From Rubritalea profundi (GTDB taxonomy: Bacteria; Verrucomicrobiota; Verrucomicrobiia; Verrucomicrobiales; Akkermansiaceae): a stretch of DNA of 64,000 nucleotides. Positions 58,186 through 64,000 of this stretch are shown one piece after another. The notes beneath the pieces are model-generated. The model saw nothing but the letters and a program-made list of their open reading frames with translations. It ran no database searches and was not told the DNA's origin. Position numbers and translations under genes: made by a program. The DNA lies in the NCBI RefSeq assembly GCF_002954445.1, contig NZ_MQWA01000001.1, positions 1,258,421-1,322,420 on the forward strand, given 5' to 3'. Position 1 is the stretch's first letter. The number at the start of each line of letters is the position of its first letter.

Positions 58186-59655
58186 TTAGTGAGCCGCCAG
58201 AGCCCTGTGCTCGTCGGCGATAATCTTTTGGCCAAGCGCGTCATAGGCCAACCCTAACATCTTATGCAAGTCCTTGTTCGGGCCATCACTCAGCGCGAGC
58301 GCTTGCTCTAGGGCTTGCAGCGCTTCATACCAACGACCCTCAGCCGCCCGCACCTCCCCCAAAGTAAACAACAAAGAATAATCCTCCGCTTGGCTTAATT
58401 TCTTGTTGCCAATCAAGCGCACCAAAGCGCCTTCAAGCTCAGAAAAATCTGGACCATCCTCTTGCAACTGAAAGCCAACCCAGGCAGCCACCAAACTTGG
58501 ATCCTCAGCATTGAGATCGTGCGCCCGTATCATATGCGCCTCCGCAGAGGCTGGATTGAGCGCAGCTAGAAAAACATGCAGGTCTGCTGCCGCCAGTGGA
58601 TTGCTTTCCTCCAGCTGCTGGCTCACCTCGCCAATGCCTTGCTGCACCCTCTCCTTCACTTCTGGATAACGCTCCAGCAACAACTTCAGTGCCGCGACAA
58701 TCTCCGATCGCCCGGGTTGGAGGCTGTACGCCTTGAGCAAAAACTCACAAGCTCGGCTCGCCTCAAAATTTTCCTCGTCCAACAAATCGATCGCCTTGAA
58801 ATACCATTGACTCGACTTCAAGCTCTTCACTAGCCCTTCATTTTGCTCACCAAAATCACGCTCAAACTTGCCGACCGCCGACTCGGCCAGATCGCCCTGC
58901 TCGAGCACCATGGCGTAGAGAATGTAGTCAATCCGCACTCCTATGTCACCACGCTTACTGCCAGTCACCTCACGCCCCAAAGTCGCAAATTTGTGCCAGC
59001 ACGATTCCTCTAGACCTAAATTATCACCCGCATAAGCCAAAAGGTTCGCCAGCTGAATGCTCAGGTCGATCTGAGAGTCCTCTGCAACACTCTGGTGGAT
59101 CACTGCTATTCCCGCATTCCGTTGATTCTGCGCTAGCAACACCTCAGCCAACAAAACCGTGGCATCTACCAATGCTGGGTCCAGCGCCACCGCTGACTCC
59201 AAATGACGTTGGCAGCGCGCTGTCAAATTTCCTTTATCCAGCAAAACCGGGCTCACCAAATGCTTGCTCCCTGATGCATCCAAAGGATAGACACTTAAAA
59301 AGCCGAACCCCTTACCCGCCAATAAATCCTCAGCCATCCACAAATGCGCCTTAGCATTTCCCTGCGGCGTCTTTGATGCCAGATTCAAAGGTGCCAAACG
59401 CTGCATCACTGCGCGCCCCTTGGCGAATTCACCTTCATCCAACAGCTCAACACCACCCTCGAAACCTAAATTAGACACCTCCTGCGCCAGCTCGGACTGG
59501 CGCGCATCGCCGAAGTCCACTTGCTCGGTCTTCTGATTGGTCATGAGCGCGTAATAAACCGCCCCCCAAAGCACAACAACCACCACCAACGCGATCCAAA
59601 GGGCACGCCCGTAGTAGCTCAACCATTTTTTTAATTTTCGGAGGGGTTTCGCCAT
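58186..59655 (-). CDS. Membrane-anchored TPR protein, first gene of the exosortase operon
   Basis: An N-terminal membrane helix (WIALVVVVVLWGAVYYALM, about 20-38) is followed by a TPR array: QRHLESAVALDPALVDATVLLAEVLL, ACEFLLKAYSLQPGRSEIVAALKLLL and WYEALQALEQALALSDGPNKDLHKML. It is likely anchored in the inner membrane with the array outside. It begins the minus-strand operon (this gene, exosortase, TPR, glycosylphosphotransferase), 17 bases upstream of the exosortase. The repeat-filled spacer 59656-60491 contains its promoter region, though no clear promoter can be named. 489 aa. Confidence 0.78.
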   Translation of the reverse strand: MAKPLRKLKKWLSYYGRALWIALVVVVVLWGAVYYALMTNQKTEQVDFGDARQSELAQEVSNLGFEGGVELLDEGEFAKGRAVMQRLAPLNLASKTPQGNAKAHLWMAEDLLAGKGFGFLSVYPLDASGSKHLVSPVLLDKGNLTARCQRHLESAVALDPALVDATVLLAEVLLAQNQRNAGIAVIHQSVAEDSQIDLSIQLANLLAYAGDNLGLEESCWHKFATLGREVTGSKRGDIGVRIDYILYAMVLEQGDLAESAVGKFERDFGEQNEGLVKSLKSSQWYFKAIDLLDEENFEASRACEFLLKAYSLQPGRSEIVAALKLLLERYPEVKERVQQGIGEVSQQLEESNPLAAADLHVFLAALNPASAEAHMIRAHDLNAEDPSLVAAWVGFQLQEDGPDFSELEGALVRLIGNKKLSQAEDYSLLFTLGEVRAAEGRWYEALQALEQALALSDGPNKDLHKMLGLAYDALGQKIIADEHRALAAH

Positions 59656-60491
59656 AACTACCCATCAGCCTGCCCCTGTAATCTCTAACATTCAAGTAAT
59701 ACGTGAGGAAGATTTTAGATTAAAAATTAAAGAGGGAAGATGGAAGATGGAAGATGGAAGAGGGCCTGCTATATAAAGCGACTCTACCACGAATAACACC
59801 AATTCCACGAATCTTGCTCGGATAATGAAATCTCTCTACCGCGAAAAAGACGAAAGAAGCTAAAGTTGCCAGTCCGATGAAGCGGTAGAAGGAGAAAGGA
59901 GAGAGGGGGGAGTGAGAGGAGTGAGGAGTGGGGCAGTGTTCAGACGGTCCAGAATTATTAATTATTAATTGGAGCGCAGCGACTAAGGGGCAACCCTCAA
60001 CAACCCATTCGTGCGATTGGTGTGATTCGTGGTAAAAACTCGTTTCATCCTGCCGGCCCTTTAACATCTTTCGTGGTAGAGCCCGTTTCATCTAGCTAGC
60101 CCCCTTGACTATTGACCCATGACCCATGACTGCCCGCAGGGCTCCTCTACCCTTTCCCCTTATTCCCCCCGCTCCATCGTCCTAGTTCTGGAGTGCGCGT
60201 GCTCGACACCGCTCTGGTGGATGGATGTGGCTCGACACATGGGGTGCGGAGCTGAGTAGCCTGGGCTAGAAACGATGCAACCCCACCGCGCTCGTCAAGC
60301 CGAGCCAGCCGCAAAGCGGTGTCGAGCCACACGCACTCCAAACCACTGCAACGGAATCCGTTAAATCAGCGTAATCCGCGCCAAGAACTCGTTTCATCTA
60401 GCTGGCCCATAAAACGAACACTGAACTCTGCCAACTGAACACTTCTACTCAGCAAGCTTGCTCCACTTTCTAAAAAGTGCATCTTCCTGAC
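59656..60491. repeat. Composite repeat region (right flank of the exosortase operon)
   Basis: This 836-bp spacer holds: a period-7 stretch (59708-59762, gaagatg units); direct copies of left-flank words at 59786-59812 (accacgaataacaccaat...); 'taccgcgaaaaagacgaaag' at 59836; a purine-rich period-7 stretch around 59886-59932; the inverted 30-base word (59933-59962) and inverted 42-base word (60007-60048) described for 53033-53308; a long inverted repeat (60188-60340); the 26-base word at 60281-60306; and 'actgcaacggaatcc' near 60352. There is no supported gene. Confidence 0.85.
60188..60340. repeat. Long inverted repeat (26-bp arms)
   Basis: 60188-60213 (ctggagtgcgcg...accgct) is the near-perfect reverse complement of 60315-60340 (agcggtgtcgagcc...). 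The arms differ at only about three positions and enclose ~100 bases. It could fold into a large hairpin. Confidence 0.75.
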
Positions 60492-61565
60492 ATGTCACAA
60501 ACCTTCGCACTCATCCTCGCTGGCGGCAGCGGCACACGCTTCTGGCCACTCTCGCGCGACGCCAAGCCTAAACAACTCCTCGACCTATTCGGCGACACCA
60601 CCTTACTGAACAAAACCATTTCTAGGCTCGAAGGACTAATCCCCAAGGAGAACATCCTCATCCTCACCAACCAGCTTCAACTTGAAGCAGTCAGAGAGGT
60701 TGCTCATGAACTTCCCGCTGAGAATATTTTTGCTGAACCAGCAAAACGCGACACCGCGCCAGCCGTAGCGCTAGGTGTCGGCCTGGTTGCAGCCCGTGAC
60801 CCACAGGCAACTATGGTGATCCTCCCCGCCGACCAATTAATCAGCGACATCGAGAACTTTCACAGCGTGCTTTCCGATGCTATCACTACAGCGCAACAAT
60901 CTAATTCACTAGTAACGATCGGCATCAAACCCACTTGGCCGTGCCCATCATTCGGATACGTAGAACGCGGTGGCGTTAGCCCACTTGCCCCTAGTGGACT
61001 CAAAAACGTCCCACACGAAGTAACCTGTTTCCGAGAAAAGCCGGCTCCAGAGCTTGCGGCTCAATTCCTAGAGCAAGGGAACTTCGCATGGAATGCCGGA
61101 ATGTTCATCTGGTCAATTGCGACAGTCATCAAAGAGCTCACCACGCATAACCCTGAATTGGCGAACTTCATCTCTGAACTTCAAAACTCCGACGATATCA
61201 ACAAGACGGTGGCTGAGAAATTTGACAAGCTCACACCCACTTCTATCGACTACGCTCTCATGGAGAAAGCTACCAGCGTGCTCAACATCGAAGCCAATTT
61301 TGACTGGGACGACGTGGGATCATGGATCTCAGTTTCCAAGTACCTCGATTCAACAGAAAGCAATAACAAGACAAACAGCCCACTCGTAGAAATCGATAGT
61401 AGCAACAACATTGTTTTTACTGAGTCAAAAAACACTCAAGTCGCCCTGCTTGGTGTCGATGACCTCATCGTCGTACAAACCGCCGACTCCATCCTTGTCG
61501 CCCACCGCGACAAAGCAGACGACATCAAAAAAATCGTCACCAAGCTTCCGAAAGAGCTAACGTGA
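60492..61565 (+). CDS. manC: Mannose-1-phosphate guanylyltransferase
   Basis: ManC makes GDP-mannose from mannose-1-phosphate and GTP, feeding polysaccharide synthesis. The start LILAGGSGTRFWPLSRDAKPKQ (nucleotide-binding signature, about 7-28) and AGMFIWSIATVIKEL plus FDWDDVGSWISVSKYL are conserved. At 357 aa it has only the transferase domain, with no fused isomerase (cupin) half. The ATG at 60492 is preferred over the GTG at 60477. A period-7 array starts 20 bases after its stop. With fcl and gmd it forms a GDP-mannose/GDP-fucose supply set. Confidence 0.93.
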   Translation: MSQTFALILAGGSGTRFWPLSRDAKPKQLLDLFGDTTLLNKTISRLEGLIPKENILILTNQLQLEAVREVAHELPAENIFAEPAKRDTAPAVALGVGLVAARDPQATMVILPADQLISDIENFHSVLSDAITTAQQSNSLVTIGIKPTWPCPSFGYVERGGVSPLAPSGLKNVPHEVTCFREKPAPELAAQFLEQGNFAWNAGMFIWSIATVIKELTTHNPELANFISELQNSDDINKTVAEKFDKLTPTSIDYALMEKATSVLNIEANFDWDDVGSWISVSKYLDSTESNNKTNSPLVEIDSSNNIVFTESKNTQVALLGVDDLIVVQTADSILVAHRDKADDIKKIVTKLPKELT

Positions 61566-61585
61566 AACTCTTCCCGGATGGCTAA

Positions 61586-61725
61586 TGACAGATGACAGAT
61601 GACAGATGGCGGATGATGGATGATGGATGATGGATGATGGATGATGTCTCTTAAATCTTAAATCCGACATCGTGAATCAGCTTATCAGCAATCAGCTATC
61701 AGCTATCAGCTATCAGCAATCACAA
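61586..61725. repeat. Heptanucleotide array between manC and fcl
   Basis: A period-7 run stays in register: three TGACAGA units, TGGCGGA, four TGATGGA, then degenerate units (TCTTAAA twice, others), then ATCAGCA/ATCAGCT five times (61684-61718). The last unit, ATCACAA (61719-61725), contains the fcl stop codon (TCA on the plus strand at 61720-61722). Confidence 0.85.
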
Positions 61726-62742
61726 GCGCAGCTCCGCTTGACTGCTTAAAAACCATTGATAAGTCTTCTCGAGGCCATGTTCGAGGCTCAAGGAATATTG
61801 CCAGCCGAGGTCCTTGAGTCGGCTAACATCCATGAGCTTCCTTGGTGTCCCGTCTGGCTTAGTCGCATCGAAGGCTAGTTCACCGTCAAATCCGACCACT
61901 CGCTGCATCGTCTCTGCGAGCTCGCGAATCGTGCAATCCACACCTGTACCTACGTTAATATGCGACATCATCGGATCCGTCTGCTTGTCGTAGACGTCTT
62001 TAGAAAGATTCATCACATGCACACTTGCTGCAGCCATGTCGTCTACATAGAGAAATTCTCGCATCGGCGTACCTGATCCCCACACCACAACATTGGCGGC
62101 ATCGTTCAATTTTGCCTCATGGAAGCGTCTCATCATCGCGGGGATTACGTGACTGTTCTCTGGGTGGAAGTTGTCATTCTCTCCGTAGAGATTTGTCGGC
62201 ATCACACTGCGGTAATCCACTCCATATTGTCTATTATATGATTCACAGAGCTTTATGCCCGCAATCTTAGCAACAGCGTACGGCTCATTGGTTGGCTCTA
62301 AATGGCCGTCAAGAAGAGCCGTTTCAACCATCGGTTGTTCAGCAAGCTTTGGGTAAATGCAACTAGAACCAAGGAAAAGCAATTGCTTCACTCCTGACTT
62401 GTAGGCTTGATGGATAATATTACACTCCATCATCAAATTCTCATAAATGAAGTCCGCCGGGTATGTATTGTTCGCGTGAATTCCACCAACCTTTGCGGCA
62501 GCTAGATACACTTGATCAATCTTCTCTTCTGCAAAAAACTCTGCAACTGCTGCTTGTGAACTAAGGTCCAACTCAGCACGCGTGCGCGTCACTAGCTCAC
62601 AATTACCAGCTTCCAACAACTGCCTCGCAATCGCCGATCCCACCATCCCCTTATGCCCTGCTATGAATACACGCTTAGCGTGTGATGACTGATTGCTGAT
62701 TGCTGATTGCTGACTACTCGGATCTAACTGATTCTTTTCCAT
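61720..62742 (-). CDS. fcl: GDP-L-fucose synthase
   Basis: This SDR-type epimerase/reductase converts GDP-4-keto-6-deoxymannose to GDP-fucose. The Rossmann motif is GHKGMVGSA (29-37) after RVFIA; the active site is YAVAK with EPTNEP just before it. [18 protein letters not shown] closes the protein. 340 aa fits the family. The first ~21 residues ([20 protein letters not shown]) lie on a heptanucleotide repeat (62683-62717) and are not family sequence. Repeat-number change there would shift the frame. The four-helix-bundle gene lies between this and gmd. Confidence 0.95.
   Translation of the reverse strand: MEKNQLDPSSQQSAISNQSSHAKRVFIAGHKGMVGSAIARQLLEAGNCELVTRTRAELDLSSQAAVAEFFAEEKIDQVYLAAAKVGGIHANNTYPADFIYENLMMECNIIHQAYKSGVKQLLFLGSSCIYPKLAEQPMVETALLDGHLEPTNEPYAVAKIAGIKLCESYNRQYGVDYRSVMPTNLYGENDNFHPENSHVIPAMMRRFHEAKLNDAANVVVWGSGTPMREFLYVDDMAAASVHVMNLSKDVYDKQTDPMMSHINVGTGVDCTIRELAETMQRVVGFDGELAFDATKPDGTPRKLMDVSRLKDLGWQYSLSLEHGLEKTYQWFLSSQAELRL
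62683..62717. repeat. Heptanucleotide repeat inside the 5' end of fcl
   Basis: The plus strand reads TGATGAC, three perfect TGATTGC units, then TGACTAC (five units in register). It encodes part of the extra N-terminus of the fcl product. As 7 is not a multiple of 3, gain or loss of one unit breaks the reading frame from ATG 62742. Confidence 0.8.
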
Positions 62743-62810
62743 TTCTACTATTTGATTATTCTAAAATTTGATACCCGCTATTTACCGCTAATGGCTGAAT
62801 AGCTTCACTC

Positions 62811-62917
62811 TGATGATTGATGATTGATGGCTGATTTAAGATTTAAGACATTCATCTTCCGTCTTCCGTCTTCCGTCTTCCGTCTTCCGTCTTCCGTCTT
62901 CCGTCTTCCATCTTCCA
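62811..62917. repeat. Heptanucleotide array ending at the four-helix-bundle gene's stop
   Basis: TGATGAT twice, TGATGGC and related units lead into seven TCTTCCG and two TCTTCCA (62855-62917). The array ends exactly at the TCA (62918-62920) that is the stop codon of the minus-strand gene. Confidence 0.88.
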
Positions 62918-63268
62918 TCATTTCCTTAGATATTTGGCGAAGCCGGCTAGCTGTTTGGAGATGCTTTCACAGTGCGCACAGCGTAATTCAGCAATTGAAG
63001 GCTCAACGAAACCTAATTTTACAGCTAAATAGTACATACTCCGCACTTCGCCGCACGAGCCTTTTGCTATGTCCAGAAAACGGGCGAAATCAGCTGGAGT
63101 TTGGCGCTCAGCGCCTTCCGCGACATTATTCGAGACTGACACTGCCGCGCGCTTTATCTGGTCACAAAATCCATAGTCACGAACCTCTTTAAAGTCAGAG
63201 TACACAGAGAACGCAATATCTTGCGCCATTTGCCAAACCTCCATTTCTTCGAATCGTTTACCACTCAT
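62918..63268 (-). CDS. Four-helix-bundle protein (S23/IVP, TIGR02436-like)
   Basis: The 116-aa protein shows the family pattern: KRFEEMEVWQMAQDIAFSVY, IKRAAVSVSNNVAEGAERQT, FARFLDIAKGSCGEVRSMYYLAVKLG and a C-terminal helix. Relatives are encoded in intervening sequences of 23S rRNA and also as free genes in polysaccharide loci. Their function is unknown beyond a pentameric helical bundle. Here it interrupts the fcl-gmd pair, with period-7 arrays on both sides reaching to its stop codon and to 2 bases from its start codon. Confidence 0.9.
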   Translation of the reverse strand: MSGKRFEEMEVWQMAQDIAFSVYSDFKEVRDYGFCDQIKRAAVSVSNNVAEGAERQTPADFARFLDIAKGSCGEVRSMYYLAVKLGFVEPSIAELRCAHCESISKQLAGFAKYLRK

Positions 63269-63270
63269 TT

Positions 63271-63459
63271 TGTTGATTATTGATGTCAGATCTAAGATTA
63301 AAGATATTTGATTTAAGATGTCTGATCTAAGATTAAAGATGTTTGATGTTTGATTTAAAATGTCAGATTTAAGATCCAGGATTTAAGAGTCTTCCCTCTT
63401 CCCTCTTCCCTCTTCCCTCTTCCCTCTTCCCTCTTCCCTCTTCCATCTTCCATCTTCCA
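63271..63459. repeat. 189-bp heptanucleotide array
   Basis: Twenty-seven consecutive 7-base units stay in register. The first part has units ending in GAT (TGTTGAT, TATTGAT, GTCAGAT, CTAAGAT, TAAAGAT, ATTTGAT, TTAAGAT, and so on). The last ten are seven TCTTCCC and three TCTTCCA (63390-63459). It fills all but 15 bases of the spacer between the four-helix gene start (63268) and the gmd stop (63473). Confidence 0.9.
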
Positions 63460-63472
63460 TCAAAAATGACAC

Positions 63473-64000
63473 TTACTCAGTCGTGACACTCACCACGTGC
63501 CCATGAGCTTTCAATAAAGTATGAGCCTTAGCCTGCTGGACGTCATTTTGAACCATTTCAGCACACATCTCTTCGACTGTGATTTCAGGTACCCATCCGA
63601 GCTTTTCTTTGGCGTAGCTAGGGTCACCGAGGAGAGTTTCCACTTCCGCTGGTCGGAAATAGCGTGGATCCACTTTGACTATCACCTCACCCACTTTAAC
63701 GCCTGGTGCTTTCTCGCGATCGACATTGGTAACAGTTGCAACTTCATTTAGACCTTCACCTGTGAATTCAAGCTCGATACCGGCTTCTTTGGCTGACATC
63801 TTTACGAATGCACGCACAGAAATTTGCTTACCTGTCGCAATCACAAAGTCTTCTGGAGTGTCTTGCTGAAGCATCATCCACTGCATCCGCACGTAGTCCT
63901 TGGCATGGCCCCAGTCGCGTAGCGCGTCCATGTTTCCTAGGTAGAGGCATTGCTCTAATCCTTGAGAAATGTTGGCAACTGCACGGGTGATCTTACGCGT
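63473..64000 (-). CDS. gmd: GDP-mannose 4,6-dehydratase, C-terminal part
   Basis: The frame is open to the window edge, so the N-terminal half lies outside. Visible are [23 protein letters not shown] (the signature of the family), [17 protein letters not shown] and [29 protein letters not shown]. Gmd makes GDP-4-keto-6-deoxymannose, the substrate of fcl. The NAD-binding motif and catalytic Tyr-Lys are not in the window. It is co-directional with the four-helix gene and fcl. Confidence 0.95.
   Translation of the reverse strand, partial: TRKITRAVANISQGLEQCLYLGNMDALRDWGHAKDYVRMQWMMLQQDTPEDFVIATGKQISVRAFVKMSAKEAGIELEFTGEGLNEVATVTNVDREKAPGVKVGEVIVKVDPRYFRPAEVETLLGDPSYAKEKLGWVPEITVEEMCAEMVQNDVQQAKAHTLLKAHGHVVSVTTE

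Noticed and set aside
60147-60341. 64-codon minus-strand frame
   Set aside because: It lies entirely in the long inverted repeat and dispersed words; a repeat artefact.
1-64000. tRNA, rRNA, CRISPR or insertion-sequence transposase genes
   Set aside because: None found by reading both strands; the regular repeats are heptanucleotide arrays without spacers of CRISPR size.

Overview
The window most resembles a chromosome segment of a Verrucomicrobiota bacterium (Verrucomicrobiales-like), by inference from gene content. It carries a DUF1501 / DUF1549-DUF1553 (cytochrome-domain) pair, an S1 sulfatase remnant, a MoxR-DUF58-VWA-DUF4159-HEAT operon, an exosortase with TPR partners, and many secreted proteins of unknown function. 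No rRNA, tRNA or CRISPR was seen.

Layout. 1-4.8 kb: end of an M16 peptidase, a frameshifted secreted protein, hisB, hisH and tyrS. 4.9-11.2 kb: a decayed stretch with a beta-propeller-like fragment, a small hairpin element, a fragment of a second lipA, a two-gene nucleotidyltransferase locus, rsuA, and sulfatase and M6-peptidase pseudogenes. 11.5-16 kb: SHD1-like protein and the DUF1501/DUF1553 pair. 16.5-25 kb: folP, secreted proteins, a DUF4202 protein, an NTF2-like / Gly-rich repeat protein pair, a small XapX protein and lipA. 25.4-42.0 kb: one long co-directional operon (981-aa secreted protein, MoxR ATPase, DUF58, two VWA membrane proteins, DUF4175-like protein, DUF4159 protein, and a HEAT + thioredoxin-like + CcdA/DsbD-like fusion). 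42-53 kb: housekeeping and redox genes (aroD, DinG-type helicase, HIT, gshF, rhodanese, pckG, L,D-transpeptidase, DUF985 cupin). 53-64 kb: a surface-polysaccharide region with polyprenyl glycosylphosphotransferase, TPR, exosortase and TPR in one operon, then mannose-1-phosphate guanylyltransferase, GDP-fucose synthase, a four-helix-bundle protein and GDP-mannose 4,6-dehydratase (cut by the window edge).

Together, the last block supplies GDP-mannose and GDP-fucose, a lipid-linked initiating transferase, and an exosortase for surface anchoring. The MoxR operon looks like a membrane-associated chaperone/VWA complex tied to a thiol-redox module.

Three sequence-level themes stand out. First, the polysaccharide region is full of heptanucleotide (period-7) arrays, some ending exactly at stop codons and one inside the start of the GDP-fucose synthase gene. 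Second, the exosortase operon lies between two imperfect ~112-bp inverted repeats. Third, at least six otherwise intact reading frames are each broken by a single-base indel in or beside a homopolymer run. That suggests either read errors in the source assembly or real slippage, so those genes are annotated here as single frameshifted genes.
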